Source of the DNA: Proteobacteria bacterium UBA981
GTDB lineage: Bacteria > Pseudomonadota > Gammaproteobacteria > Ga0077536
Assembly: GCA_002292285.1 (NCBI GenBank)
Contig: DBBP01000029.1
Coordinates: forward strand, 6,298 to 70,297
DNA length: 64,000 nt
Direction of reading: 5' to 3'
Shown here: positions 45,129 to 54,861 of the stretch, one piece after another
How the letters are laid out: each line of letters begins with the position of its first letter
Position numbering within the stretch: position 1 is the stretch's first letter
Notes under the pieces: generated by a model
What the model was told of the DNA's origin: nothing
What the model saw: the letters and a program-made list of their open reading frames with translations, nothing else
Databases searched by the model: none
Made by a program: the position numbers and the translations under genes

Positions 45129-46166
45129 CTAGCCGATCTGCATTTTCAAGATACCGATATTGGCCGTATCGATACGGCGCGCACCAGATTCAATTTCGAG
45201 CACCATGGCCGTTAGCGCCGCGTTGACCCTGACGTCTGTTCCGAGCGCTCTTCCCTGTTCAACCAGGTAACCGTTTAACCACGGAATCTCGCTTTTACGG
45301 CCCCGTTCGAGACTGCCTAAGGTCGATGGTTTAACGCCCTGATATCGTTCAGCCAACGCGGCGAAGCGGCGCGAAAGTGCGGCGGTCTCCGCGGCGCTGG
45401 CGCCTCGCGGCAAATAATATTTCTCGTGATCGATGGCAACACGCTCCAGCACGATGTCATGTGCTCGTGCAGTATCGAGCGCTTCGCGATAACTGTTCAG
45501 TGCAAGCACCCGGGCGTCGTCATCTTCGAGCAGTTCGCCGAGCAATTTGCCGGACACTGCGCACAGTGCGGAGACCGCGCAATTCCATGCCAGCTTGCTC
45601 CATAGCACGCCGAGAATGTTGTTACTGACGACGATATCACTGCTGCCCTTCAGCAAGTCTGCGAGTGCGTTAATGCGGACACTGACTGCGCCATCCAGTT
45701 CGCCAAGATACAAACGACCGCGGAACGTGTGGTGATAAACACCGGGTTCGGTCATCGTGGCGCCGAAAACGACACTGCCACTAACTACCCGTTCGTGCCC
45801 ACAAACTGCAGCGACGGCGTCCTCTACGAAACCGTTCTGTAAAGCGACGAAATAGCCGCCTTTAGCCAGGAGGTTTACGCTCTCGGTCACCGCTGGGACG
45901 ACCTGTCCGGCCATCATGCTGAGTATGACTACGTCATAGCGCTGTGCGGTGCTCAACTCGGACGTCCGAGTCCAGGCCCGCGCCGGCCAATGGTGATGTT
46001 CTCCGGCGTGTTCGAGGCGTAATCCGGCCGTGTTCAATGCGGTTGTGATCGCCGCATTATTGGTGACCAAATCAACCGCATGCCCATGCGCGAGCAAATC
46101 GCTGGCGATAATGCCACCGACCGCGCCGACGCCCTGCACCAGAACGCGGGTTGCCGCTCCTGTCAT
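45129..46166 (-). CDS. Ketopantoate reductase family (PanE/ApbA)
   Basis: 345 residues with an N-terminal GAVGGIIASDL dinucleotide fold (VLVQGVGAVGG) and the conserved NNILGVLWSKLAWNCAVSALCAVSG segment containing the catalytic Lys. Canonical PanE is near 300 residues, so this is somewhat long. It probably reduces 2-ketopantoate or a related 2-keto acid with NADPH; PanE function is not proven by context. It is followed by a methyltransferase gene in the same direction. Confidence 0.86.
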   Translation of the reverse strand: MTGAATRVLVQGVGAVGGIIASDLLAHGHAVDLVTNNAAITTALNTAGLRLEHAGEHHHWPARAWTRTSELSTAQRYDVVILSMMAGQVVPAVTESVNLLAKGGYFVALQNGFVEDAVAAVCGHERVVSGSVVFGATMTEPGVYHHTFRGRLYLGELDGAVSVRINALADLLKGSSDIVVSNNILGVLWSKLAWNCAVSALCAVSGKLLGELLEDDDARVLALNSYREALDTARAHDIVLERVAIDHEKYYLPRGASAAETAALSRRFAALAERYQGVKPSTLGSLERGRKSEIPWLNGYLVEQGRALGTDVRVNAALTAMVLEIESGARRIDTANIGILKMQIG

Positions 46167-46221
46167 CGCCGATTCGCGCTGCGGCGAGACACCGTTCGCA
46201 GCGTAGTGCGCACGGCATACA

Positions 46222-47034
46222 TCACTGCACGGGTTTAGTGAACTTCATTGTCATGCGATCGCTTTCGCCGATGGCCGCATATTTATCTCGTTCAACGTCG
46301 CCGGCACGATAGCTCGGCGGCAACGTCCACACGCCTTTCGGATGATCTTTAGTGTCGCGCGGATTGGCGTTGATCTCGCTCTTGGCGACGAATTCGAATC
46401 CGGCTGCCGCGGCCAGATGCAGGGCCTCACTTTCGGCCAGATAACCAGTTTTAGCGGATTCGGCGCCGACCATAGCGTCAGTCCCGCGGTGCGCAACAAG
46501 CCCCAGTGTGCCGCCCGGTTTCAGCAGCGTGAACGCCGCAGCAAACATGGCCTCGGCGCGTCCGTCGCGCACCCAGTTGTGCAAGTTTCGAAACGTCACG
46601 ACCAGATCAGCGCTGCCGGCCGGGGCAGGAGATACGCTGTTTGGTGGCATCAGCGAGGTCACATTCACCTTGTCATAGACGGCGGGATTCGCGGCCAGCT
46701 TTTGCTTCAGGACCTCGGCGTTGCGGGCGAAATACTCTACCCCGGTGCTGCCGTCGTAGTTGGCCGCGTAGAGCACGCCAGCACCGCGCAGATATGGTGC
46801 CAGCACCTCGGTATACCAGCCGCCACCGCCGGGCCAGATCTCGACGACCGTCATATCCGCTCGGAGACCGAAGAACTCGAGTGTTGCAACCGGATGACGG
46901 GCGCTATTGCGCGCGATATTGTCGGCTGCACGGTGCCCACCTGTGGCAGCAGCCTGCAGCGCCGCATCAGCTGCTGTTGATGGTTGTGCAATAACAAACA
47001 AGGCAAGTGAGAGCAGGCGGCAAACATTCTTCAT
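46222..47034 (-). CDS. Exported class I SAM-dependent methyltransferase-like protein
   Basis: 270 residues with a signal peptide (ending STAADA). The methyltransferase fold shows MTVVEIWPGGGGWYTEVLAPYL at the SAM site, then DLVVTFRNLHNW. The exported location is unusual for a SAM-dependent enzyme, but this family (COG4798) often has one. The catalytic state is uncertain. It lies 55 bases upstream of the ketopantoate reductase gene. Confidence 0.85.
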   Translation of the reverse strand: MKNVCRLLSLALFVIAQPSTAADAALQAAATGGHRAADNIARNSARHPVATLEFFGLRADMTVVEIWPGGGGWYTEVLAPYLRGAGVLYAANYDGSTGVEYFARNAEVLKQKLAANPAVYDKVNVTSLMPPNSVSPAPAGSADLVVTFRNLHNWVRDGRAEAMFAAAFTLLKPGGTLGLVAHRGTDAMVGAESAKTGYLAESEALHLAAAAGFEFVAKSEINANPRDTKDHPKGVWTLPPSYRAGDVERDKYAAIGESDRMTMKFTKPVQ

Positions 47035-47161
47035 GGTTATTTTCCTTCGTGCGCAAGCGCGCCGTGACGGTGAGTTGAGTCACTTAGTGTCGACGGCCGC
47101 GTGCTGGCTCGCAAGCTGGGGCCGAAAAATAGCGCACCCGTCGTGCGGTTTGTGTCTGCCA

Positions 47162-47569
47162 CTAGCGACGGCCCGCCGGATTGAGCTTGTAGGTTACGGT
47201 GGCAAAGGCGACTTCCTCGCCCGCCTCATTGGTCACCGAGACTTCGCCGACGCACAAGGTACCGCCTCGCCGGCGCACCCTCGCACTGGCAAGCAAATCG
47301 CTGGTTACGCCGAGCTTCAGAAAGTTAACCGTAAAGCCGACAGTCGCGCCGCGTGCCTCGTCGGTGCAGTCCGGATGGGTCCAGAAGGCACAAGTGGCCG
47401 CCAGGTCAATCAGAGAACTGATTGCACCTCCGTTAATACGTTCGCCGCCAAGAAAGGCCTGATAGGGGAGTTTGAGTACCGCGGCGTCGGTAACCGCAGA
47501 GACAACCTGGACGCCAAGGTGGCGGGCATAGGCTTGTTGTTCGCCAATGGCACGGGCGTGGTCACGCAT
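47162..47569 (-). CDS. PaaI-like hotdog thioesterase
   Basis: 135 residues, hotdog fold: FLGGERINGGAISSLIDLAATCAFW is the segment with the catalytic Asn/Asp region, TVGFTVNFLKLG gives the central strand. The enzymes hydrolyse phenylacetyl- or acyl-CoA thioesters. The start lies 44 bases from a run toward the VOC gene, which is divergent. Confidence 0.89.
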   Translation of the reverse strand: MRDHARAIGEQQAYARHLGVQVVSAVTDAAVLKLPYQAFLGGERINGGAISSLIDLAATCAFWTHPDCTDEARGATVGFTVNFLKLGVTSDLLASARVRRRGGTLCVGEVSVTNEAGEEVAFATVTYKLNPAGRR

Positions 47570-47759
47570 ACAAAATCCTTGTTAAGCCGCCCGGTGCGCG
47601 CCGTCAGTGTCAGCGCCCGGCCACCGATTTGCGTTGACCTCGCAGCTCAGCAGAGCGTCAGGTGCGGCAATCGTTGTGATAAATGGCGCGGCGAGACTTC
47701 TCGCCGTCGCCGGTTCGGGTTACCTTCACTATTGAAACCGCTACCCCGGGGAGGAAGCA

Positions 47760-48284
47760 ATGACCCAACCACTCTACACATTACGGCAACTGGCTTATGT
47801 GGTCCGCGATCTCGATTCCGCGCTCAAATACTGGACGGAAGTCCTTAAGGTAGGCCCGTTTTTCAAGCTTGAGCACCTCGCGCTGGACAACCAGCGTTAT
47901 CGGGGCAGCCCCTCGAATGCCGATATCACGGTAGCACTGGGGAACTCAGGTGATGTACAGATTGAACTTATTTATTGTGAAGACGATTCGCCGTCGGTGT
48001 ACAAGGAATTCCTCGACGCGGGAAGAATTGGCGTGCACCACTTCGGCATGATGCCGGAAGATTATGCCGCGACTTGCGCCCAGTACCGTGAGCTTGGGCA
48101 CGAAGCTGCCTTCGAATGCACGATCGGTGGCGCGCCGTTAACTTATTTCGATACCGTCGATAGCGTCGGCCATTTCATCGAATTGTGGGACAACAATCCG
48201 ATCTACCTCGATATGTTCGCTGTCATCGAAGACGCCGCGAAAGGCTGGGACGGCAAAGACCCAGTCCGCTCGGGACCGTTATAA
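47760..48284 (+). CDS. VOC/glyoxalase_4 family protein
   Basis: 174 residues. It begins TLRQLAYVVRDLDSALKYWTEVL, the methylmalonyl-CoA-epimerase-like VOC module. The His in GRIGVHHFGMM and Glu in VGHFIELWD fit metal ligands. It probably acts on a CoA thioester or aromatic product. GGGGAGGAAGC precedes ATG 47760. Only 3 bases separate it from the enoyl-CoA hydratase that follows, so they form an operon. Confidence 0.89.
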   Translation: MTQPLYTLRQLAYVVRDLDSALKYWTEVLKVGPFFKLEHLALDNQRYRGSPSNADITVALGNSGDVQIELIYCEDDSPSVYKEFLDAGRIGVHHFGMMPEDYAATCAQYRELGHEAAFECTIGGAPLTYFDTVDSVGHFIELWDNNPIYLDMFAVIEDAAKGWDGKDPVRSGPL

Positions 48285-48287
48285 AAC

Positions 48288-49040
48288 ATGGGCGGTGTAT
48301 TGGAGGAGATTAGTGAAGGGCACGTGCGTGTGCTCAAACTTAACCGACCAGAGCGCCTGCACGCGATCAACCGCGAACTGGCGGACGCTATGGTGGCAGC
48401 GCTCGAACGTGCCGAGGATGATGACCAGGTGCGCGCTGTGGTTGTTACTGGCTGCGGTGACAAAGCATTTTGCGCCGGCCAGGACATGCTTGAGGCGACG
48501 GGCGTTGAACCAGGTGCCGCTGGCGGTGGCACTAGTTCGGCCTATCGTGCGGTTGAGCGTTTTCAGGCCTCGCCGCTACCGTTAATCGCCGCAATCAACG
48601 GTTACTGCTTCGGCGGCGGTGCTTTGCTGGCTATCGCATGTGATATACGGCTTGCGGCCGAGCACGCGACTTTCAGATTACCGGGGGCCGCTTACGGTCT
48701 GGTCGTTGGCGCGGCAATGTTGCCGCGTCTGGTCGGTGCGGCGCGAGCGAAGGAGTTGATCTTCACCGCGCGCCGTTTCGACGCCGAGCGGGCCCTTACC
48801 TGGGGGTTGTTGAATCATGTTCTGCGCGCTGATGAACTACTGCCGGCGGCGCTGACCATGGCCCATGAAATAGCGGAGAATTCCGCCACTGCAGTACGCG
48901 AATCGAAACGTATTATTGATCTCGCCAGCATCGTCGAACACGCCGTCACCACTGAGAATGCAATCAATAGTGAGCTACGGGGTAGCGAGGAGCAATCGGC
49001 GCGGTTTCGCACCGCCACTCACGCGGTCACGGGGCGCTGA
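48288..49040 (+). CDS. Enoyl-CoA hydratase/isomerase family protein
   Basis: 250 residues. Crotonase segments are DKAFCAGQDMLEATG, then INGYCFGGGALLAIACDIRLA and GAAYGLVVGAAMLPRLVGAARAKEL. The glutamates of typical hydratases are not evident in the last of these, so it may be an isomerase or hydrolase. It is translated together with the VOC protein upstream, suggesting joint action in one catabolic route. Confidence 0.9.
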   Translation: MGGVLEEISEGHVRVLKLNRPERLHAINRELADAMVAALERAEDDDQVRAVVVTGCGDKAFCAGQDMLEATGVEPGAAGGGTSSAYRAVERFQASPLPLIAAINGYCFGGGALLAIACDIRLAAEHATFRLPGAAYGLVVGAAMLPRLVGAARAKELIFTARRFDAERALTWGLLNHVLRADELLPAALTMAHEIAENSATAVRESKRIIDLASIVEHAVTTENAINSELRGSEEQSARFRTATHAVTGR

Positions 49041-49081
49041 TACAAGCGGCCAATTAGCGCTTTGCGAACCTGTCAGTGCCG

Positions 49082-49903
49082 TTACCACAAGTCCCACACG
49101 GGCTGCAGGTCGGCGGGCAGGGCGGGCATTTTGCCAAGTGCCGCCCAGGCCTTACCGGGTTCATGAAAGTCTGAACCCACTGAGGCGGCGAGTTCATGGC
49201 GCTGACAAAGTTGTGCGAGTGTGCGCGTCAATTCTTCGCTCTGACCGCCCGAAACGACTTCAATCGCTTCACCGCCGGAATCCCGAAAAGCCCGGGTTAA
49301 TGCGTTCATTTTTCGGTGGGTCAGGCCGTATTTGGATGGGTGGGCAAGCACGGCCGTGCCACCCGCACCCCGAATCCAATTGATGACCTCGGGCATGGGG
49401 GCCCAGTGGTCCAGACCCGCGGCATCATGCCGCCCGCCGAGATATTTTCGGAACGCCTGCTGCGCAGTCGTCACGGCACCGATGCTGACGAGATAGGCGG
49501 CGAAGTGCGGCCGACCGATGTTGTCATTCGCAGCGAAGCTGGCCGCGCCCTCGTAGGCTCCGCTGACACCCTGCTTGCGCAGGCGCTCGGCAATAGCTTC
49601 GGCACGTTGCTGCCGGGCAGCACGCTGGCTGGTGCAAGCAGCATGCATAGCCGCATGGTCGGGGTCGATGTTCAGACCAACAATATGTACCCCTTGCCGT
49701 TGCCAGAAAGTCGAAAATTCGATGCCGCCAATCAAACGCAGAGCGGCGCGTTTGGGAGCGGTCAGCGTCGCATAGGCGGCCGTTGTGTCGTGGTCGGTAA
49801 TGGCGAGCAAAGTCACGCCGGCGGCGCTTGCCCTATCCAGCAGGTCGTCCGGACTCAAGCTGCCGTCCGACGCATTTGTATGGGTGTGTAAGTCTGCAAG
49901 CAT
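49082..49903 (-). CDS. PHP-domain phosphoesterase (YciV/RNase AM-like)
   Basis: 273 residues from ATG 49903. The start MLADLHTHTNASDGSLSPDDLLDRA and ITDHDT carry the PHP metal ligands (HxH and D-H-D). HPSKYGLTHRKMNAL and GSDFHEPG supply the remaining His. E. coli YciV (TrpH) is a 5'-to-3' exonuclease that trims 5S/23S rRNA ends and acts on nucleotide 3',5'-bisphosphates. The upstream in-frame TTG 49945 is less likely. Confidence 0.9.
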   Translation of the reverse strand: MLADLHTHTNASDGSLSPDDLLDRASAAGVTLLAITDHDTTAAYATLTAPKRAALRLIGGIEFSTFWQRQGVHIVGLNIDPDHAAMHAACTSQRAARQQRAEAIAERLRKQGVSGAYEGAASFAANDNIGRPHFAAYLVSIGAVTTAQQAFRKYLGGRHDAAGLDHWAPMPEVINWIRGAGGTAVLAHPSKYGLTHRKMNALTRAFRDSGGEAIEVVSGGQSEELTRTLAQLCQRHELAASVGSDFHEPGKAWAALGKMPALPADLQPVWDLW

Positions 49904-50152
49904 GGGCTCAATAGCACCGTCGAGGGGTGGATGTGGCGTCGTCAATCGGCCAGACGGAATTCAAAACCGCCCGAGGTTACGCATTTTAGTCGTGTGTTTC
50001 ATACTTCATCTTACTCCGGCCTGGACTTCCCGAGATGACCGCTATTAGTGACTACAATGACCGCTGAGTGCGGACACTGCCGTAGTGGTCGAAATCCCTC
50101 GTGAGAGTTCTGGGTTAGACTGCCGCCACCTTGACGCCGCCATTGGGCCAGC

Positions 50153-50488
50153 ATGACTGAAATTGTTCGCAACGCTAAATTCCCCATCGGACAGGTGGTC
50201 CGCCACCGGATCTACGAGTTTCGCGGGGTGATTTACGATGTCGACCCGACCTTCAGCAATTCCGAGGAATGGTGGAATTCGATTCCGGTTGATGTCCGCC
50301 CGCGCAAGGACCAGCCCTTCTATCACTTGCTCGCAGAAAACGCCGAGACCAGCTATGTGGCTTATGTCTCGGAGCAGAATCTGCTCCACGACGAAAGCGG
50401 AACGCCGGTGAATCATCCGGACGTTGGCGAGTACTTCGGTAAGCTTGAAGACGGCCTGTACACACTAAAACCGCAACGAGCGCACTAA
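50153..50488 (+). CDS. hspQ: Heat shock protein HspQ
   Basis: 111 residues with the HspQ/YccV sequence KFPIGQVVRHRIYEFRGVIYDVDPTFSNSEEWW and PFYHLLAENAETSYVAYVSEQNLL. HspQ modulates proteolysis by Lon and binds hemimethylated DNA; it is characteristic of gammaproteobacteria. GGTGG-type upstream sequence is weak. No heat-shock promoter is obvious in the 200 bases upstream. Confidence 0.95.
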   Translation: MTEIVRNAKFPIGQVVRHRIYEFRGVIYDVDPTFSNSEEWWNSIPVDVRPRKDQPFYHLLAENAETSYVAYVSEQNLLHDESGTPVNHPDVGEYFGKLEDGLYTLKPQRAH

Positions 50489-50549
50489 AACCAACCGCCT
50501 TAGCTGGCGTTCAAATGCTTCGTACCTGGACGCATGGTGACCGCTTACG

Positions 50550-51512
50550 TCACGGCGTCGCGAGACCATCCAGAAAGCGTAGTATCTGAGCCGTCGTTTC
50601 GTCCGGCTTTTCAACCTGCAACCAATGTCCGGCCCCGTCGATGATGTCGATAAAACGCAGATCATCGAAGTGCGCAGGAAAGTGTGTCCGCCATTCAGGG
50701 TCGTAAAGCAGGACATCGTCTTCCGCGCCAGCTACAAACGCCGCAGGTTGGGTGAAGCGTGCGCCTTCCAGCTCCGGCGTCGCGGCATTGTTGGTGGGAA
50801 TGTTGCGATACCAGTTGCACGGCCCACGAAATCCACTCTCGCGGTAAGACGCCAGATAAACTTCAAAATCTTCTGCTGATAGCCAGGTTGGCAGGTGGTC
50901 GGTTTTGGGCAGCGCTTCGAGCAGAGTCGCGCTCGCCGGACGTTCGAGTTGCTTCATCCACGCACCGAACGGCGAGTCGGCAGCAAGGCCGTAGTAGAGC
51001 TGCAACAGGCTCGACTCGAGATCGGCCTCAAGCTCCGCTTCAACAACGTCAGGTGCCTGGAAATAGCGGATGTACCAGAATTTATCGTCCATGCCCGGCG
51101 GATTAACCGTCGCATCGGTGGGGCGCCAGAAGGGCACCGAAAGCCCCATCACCGCTGTGCAGGTCCGCGGGTGTAGCAGCGCCGTGTTCCACGCGACTAG
51201 GCAGCCCCAATCATGTCCAATCAGGGTGTAAGTTTCGTGGCCGAGCGCGGCTGCGATGCCATCGACGTCGTCGGCGAGCGCGCGAATGTTGTACGCCTCG
51301 ACAGCCGCCGGTTTGCTGCTTGCGCCATAACCCCGTTGGTCAGGAACCGCGACTCGATAGCCGGCGGCGATGAGTGGGTCAATCTGATGCCGCCACAGGT
51401 ACCAGCACTGCGGCCAGCCGTGCAGCAATATCAACAATGGGCCATCGCCCTCGACGACCGTATTGAGCGTGACCCCGTTGGTCTCGATCATTTCGAAATG
51501 GCGCTGCTTCAT
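50550..51512 (-). CDS. Alpha/beta hydrolase, epoxide-hydrolase type
   Basis: 320 residues. HGWPQCWYLWRHQ with VPDQRGYGASSKP marks the epoxide-hydrolase/haloalkane branch, and the nucleophile is Asp 101 in IGHDWG, as in epoxide hydrolases. The acid and His are in AGAEDDVLLYDP and GAGHWLQVEKP. It would open an epoxide to a diol. The start lies 15 bases from a membrane-protein gene in the same direction, which it follows. Confidence 0.92.
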   Translation of the reverse strand: MKQRHFEMIETNGVTLNTVVEGDGPLLILLHGWPQCWYLWRHQIDPLIAAGYRVAVPDQRGYGASSKPAAVEAYNIRALADDVDGIAAALGHETYTLIGHDWGCLVAWNTALLHPRTCTAVMGLSVPFWRPTDATVNPPGMDDKFWYIRYFQAPDVVEAELEADLESSLLQLYYGLAADSPFGAWMKQLERPASATLLEALPKTDHLPTWLSAEDFEVYLASYRESGFRGPCNWYRNIPTNNAATPELEGARFTQPAAFVAGAEDDVLLYDPEWRTHFPAHFDDLRFIDIIDGAGHWLQVEKPDETTAQILRFLDGLATP

Positions 51513-51527
51513 TGTGTGTTCCTCAGT

Positions 51528-51866
51528 TTACGGCGGCGCTGAAAACAGCACCGGTACGTGCGGGTGAATCAAATAATAGGCCACGAAGGTCGTCATCCCG
51601 ATCAACACTGGCCGATACGCACGCCCCTTGTCCTGCATCGCTGCCTGCGAGTACCACATGACGCCACTGAGTGCGCAAAGGCCACCGAGCATGAATAGCA
51701 GCATGCCGAGGGCAAAATCGATGACGTCGCCGGTGCCCCACGCAGCGCCAACAGGTTTATCGATCAAGGCGTATAGTGTCGCGCGATAGAGCAGAGCGAG
51801 GATGCCGAGAGCGATGACTGCGCGTTCCAGAATGCGGGCAATAAGGATGATGCGAGTGAGTGGCAT
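51528..51866 (-). CDS. Small membrane protein, unknown
   Basis: 112 residues with three or four membrane segments (RAVIALGILALLYRATLY, VIDFALGMLLFMLGGLCAL, VLIGMTTFVAYYLIHPHV). Unrecognised. It is upstream of the epoxide hydrolase gene and divergent from darP. Confidence 0.72.
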   Translation of the reverse strand: MPLTRIILIARILERAVIALGILALLYRATLYALIDKPVGAAWGTGDVIDFALGMLLFMLGGLCALSGVMWYSQAAMQDKGRAYRPVLIGMTTFVAYYLIHPHVPVLFSAPP

Positions 51867-51940
51867 ATGCGTAAGTTTACCGTGCCCGGGCCGCGCGGCG
51901 CTCGCGATAGCGTCTGCGCAATGCCGCTTGGGTTATCAAT

Positions 51941-52486
51941 ATGGCGCGTAAACGCCGCCCAGCGTGGCATCAGGACGAACAGAACAGTGAGCCTGGCGAC
52001 GAACAGGATGGCGGGCCGAAAAGTAAATCCCAGGTCAAGCGTGATCTCGCGGCGGTCCAGGACCTGGCGCTACGCTTATTAAACCTGTCGGTAAAACAAC
52101 TCGCGCAGATACCGCTGCTCGACGAAACCCGTGAGGCACTGCTCGCGACACGTGATTTGGAGCGCCGGGCACGCCAGCGTCAGCTGCGCTTTACCAGTGG
52201 CTTACTGGCCCGCGAAGACGTCGACGCGGTAACTGAAGCACTGGAAAAGTTACTCCGTCCGCACGGTGATGCAGTGCGCGTCTTTCATGACGTTGAGGAC
52301 TGGCGGGACCGTTTGCTAGCCGGCGAGACCGAATTGATCGATACGCTCGGCGAGCGCTTCGCACAATTGGACCGTCAACAGCTGGTGCAGCTGCTGCGCA
52401 GCGCGCGGCAGGAAAGCGAGCGCGGCCAGGCGCCTAAAGCTGCGCGCCAGTTGTTTCGCATGTTGGTGAGTCTGCGCGAAAGCTGA
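51941..52486 (+). CDS. darP: Ribosome-associated protein DarP (YjgA)
   Basis: 181 residues. It begins ARKRRPAWHQDE and continues with KSKSQVKRDLAAVQDLALRLLNLSVKQLAQIPL, the DarP/YjgA signature. The C-terminal helices end with RQLFRMLVSLRES. It helps late assembly of the 50S subunit. Highly charged, soluble. Confidence 0.95.
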   Translation: MARKRRPAWHQDEQNSEPGDEQDGGPKSKSQVKRDLAAVQDLALRLLNLSVKQLAQIPLLDETREALLATRDLERRARQRQLRFTSGLLAREDVDAVTEALEKLLRPHGDAVRVFHDVEDWRDRLLAGETELIDTLGERFAQLDRQQLVQLLRSARQESERGQAPKAARQLFRMLVSLRES

Positions 52487-52564
52487 AACCTTCCTGAATT
52501 GGTGGCGTGTGCGTCCGCTGACTCGTTGTAAGGAACGTTTGCCGCAGTGCACTACAATAGCCGC

Positions 52565-54682
52565 ATGCATCTCAGCGCCCCCCATCTTTTTGAACATCCG
52601 CGTTACTGGGCCGAGTGCTATGGCACGGCACCGTGGCTGCCCACCTCACGAGCAGAAATGGACGAGTTGGGGTGGGACAGTTGTGACGTCATCCTGGTGA
52701 CCGGGGATGCCTACGTGGACCATCCGAGCTTCGGCATGGCCGTCATGGGGCGGTTTCTGGAGGCGCAGGGATTTCGGGTCGGCATCATCGCGCAACCGGA
52801 TTGGAACAGTACTGCCGCGTTCACCGCGCTTGGCCAACCGAATCTTTTTTTCGGTGTCACGGCCGGCAATATGGATTCATTAATCAACCGCTATACCGCT
52901 GATCTGCGCCTGCGTAGTGATGACGCCTATACGCCTCATGGCGCCGCCGGCAAACGACCTGAGCGTGCCGTGATTGTCTACGCTCAACGGTGTCGGGAGG
53001 TCTTTCGGGAAACACCGATCGTCATTGGCGGTATCGAAGCCAGTCTGCGCCGTATCGCGCAGTACGATTACTGGAGTGACAAAGTGCGCCGCTCCGTGTT
53101 GATTGATTCAGATGCCGACATGTTGTTGTACGGCAACGCCGAACGGGCGATTGCAGAGATCGCGCACAAGCTCGGGCGGGGTCACAAGATTGCGGAACTG
53201 ACCGACATTCGCGGCAGTGTCGTGGTGCGCGAGGCCACGCCCGCGGGTTGGACCGAGATCGACTCAACCCGCATCGACTGGCCGAAGCAAATCGACAAAA
53301 TGCCAAATCCCTACGACTACAAGGACGGTAGCAGTGCCTGCGCGGAGAATGAGAAGGACGATGCAAAAACCGTGCGAGTCATTCCGATGCCCTTGCAGAG
53401 GCAGGTTCGGAAAGATCGCGAACACGTCTGTATTCGCTTGCCGTCATTCGAGAAGGTTAGCAACGACTCGGCGCTCTATGCACACGCGGCGCGCGTGCTG
53501 CACCAGGAATCCAATCCGCATAATGCGCGCACTCTGGTTCAGCGGCATGGTCGGCGCGAGGTGTGGGTTAATCCGCCGCCTATTCCTCTGTTAACTGATG
53601 AAATGGACGGCGTGTTCGATCTCCAGTATCAGCGGCGTCCTCATCCAAGCTATGGCGACGCGAAAATTCCCGCTTACGAGATGATCAAAACCTCGGTCAA
53701 TATTATGCGCGGGTGTTTTGGCGGGTGTACTTTTTGTTCGATTACCGAGCACGAGGGGCGCGTGATTCAGAGTCGGTCGGAGGAGTCGATTCTGCGCGAG
53801 ATAGAAGATATCCGCGACAAAGTGCCGGGCTTCACGGGAGTGATTTCCGATCTCGGTGGCCCGACCGCCAACATGTATCAACTTAACTGCAAGGACGATG
53901 AAATTCAGGCCAGTTGTCGGCGTTTGTCGTGCGTCTATCCGAGCGTGTGCAGCAACCTGGAAACCAGTCATGCACCAACTACGGCGCTCTATCGCAAAGC
54001 GCGTGAATTGCCCGGCGTGAAGCGCATCCTAATCGCGTCTGGCCTGCGCTACGACCTCGCGGTGCTGGACGAAGAGTATGTGCGGGAACTGGTCACCCAT
54101 CATGTTGGGGGATACCTGAAGATCGCCCCGGAACACAGCGAAGACGCGACGCTCAGCAAAATGATGAAGCCCGGCATGGGCAGCTACTACAAATTCAAGA
54201 AACTCTTCGAGCGTTTTTCCCGTGACGCCGGCAAGAAGCAATACCTGATCCCATACTTCATCGCTGCCCATCCCGGCTGTGAGGACAGCGACATGGTCAA
54301 GCTTGCGTTGTGGTTGAAGCGTAATAAATTTCGTGTTGACCAGGTGCAAACTTTCTACCCTTCACCCATGGCACTGGCGACGGCGATGTATCACTCCGGC
54401 CGCAACCCACTGAAGAAACTCAGCTACAAAGGCGAACGGCTGTCTACGGCGAAGGATATTAAGCAACGGCGTTTGCACAAGGCGTTCCTGCGCTCGCACG
54501 ACGAAGCGAATTGGGAACTGTTGCGCGACGCCCTAAAACAGATGGGACGCAACGATCTGGTTGGCGACGGTGAACACCAGTTAATTCCGGCTGCCCCGCG
54601 GACCCGCTCGGTCGCCAAACGCTCTCGAGCGAATCCGCGTCGCTCGCGCAGCAATCCGGCGCGCGGCGGACAATGGAGCTAA
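52565..54682 (+). CDS. ygiQ: YgiQ family radical SAM protein
   Basis: About 705 residues. The N-terminal YgiQ region is WDSCDVILVTGDAYVDHPSFG. The radical SAM cluster motif is CFGGCTFC (CxxxCxxC), followed by SITEHEGRVIQSRSEESI and GGPTANMYQLNCK. The basic C-terminus (RSVAKRSRANPRRS) is common in this group. The reaction is unknown, although a tRNA/rRNA link has been suggested for the family. ATG 52565 is preferred over GTG 52547. Confidence 0.94.
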   Translation: MHLSAPHLFEHPRYWAECYGTAPWLPTSRAEMDELGWDSCDVILVTGDAYVDHPSFGMAVMGRFLEAQGFRVGIIAQPDWNSTAAFTALGQPNLFFGVTAGNMDSLINRYTADLRLRSDDAYTPHGAAGKRPERAVIVYAQRCREVFRETPIVIGGIEASLRRIAQYDYWSDKVRRSVLIDSDADMLLYGNAERAIAEIAHKLGRGHKIAELTDIRGSVVVREATPAGWTEIDSTRIDWPKQIDKMPNPYDYKDGSSACAENEKDDAKTVRVIPMPLQRQVRKDREHVCIRLPSFEKVSNDSALYAHAARVLHQESNPHNARTLVQRHGRREVWVNPPPIPLLTDEMDGVFDLQYQRRPHPSYGDAKIPAYEMIKTSVNIMRGCFGGCTFCSITEHEGRVIQSRSEESILREIEDIRDKVPGFTGVISDLGGPTANMYQLNCKDDEIQASCRRLSCVYPSVCSNLETSHAPTTALYRKARELPGVKRILIASGLRYDLAVLDEEYVRELVTHHVGGYLKIAPEHSEDATLSKMMKPGMGSYYKFKKLFERFSRDAGKKQYLIPYFIAAHPGCEDSDMVKLALWLKRNKFRVDQVQTFYPSPMALATAMYHSGRNPLKKLSYKGERLSTAKDIKQRRLHKAFLRSHDEANWELLRDALKQMGRNDLVGDGEHQLIPAAPRTRSVAKRSRANPRRSRSNPARGGQWS

Positions 54683-54861
54683 ACGGAACGGGCGCTTCGG
54701 CACGCTTAATAAACCGGTGCAAAAGTGCACGAGCATACCGGCGAGCAAAGAGTGTGCCTGGTACAAGATTATTAAGAGCACTGCAGAACGCCGTGCGAAG
54801 TGGCAATTTCACGGTGCAGCCAGTTGCTCTGCGGTTCGGTAATCAGAAACAGGAGTAAATC

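Noticed and set aside
46907..47848. Long plus-strand frame of 313 codons
   Set aside because: It runs antisense across the methyltransferase and thioesterase genes and has a shadow-like, Arg/Ala/Ser-rich composition without motifs.
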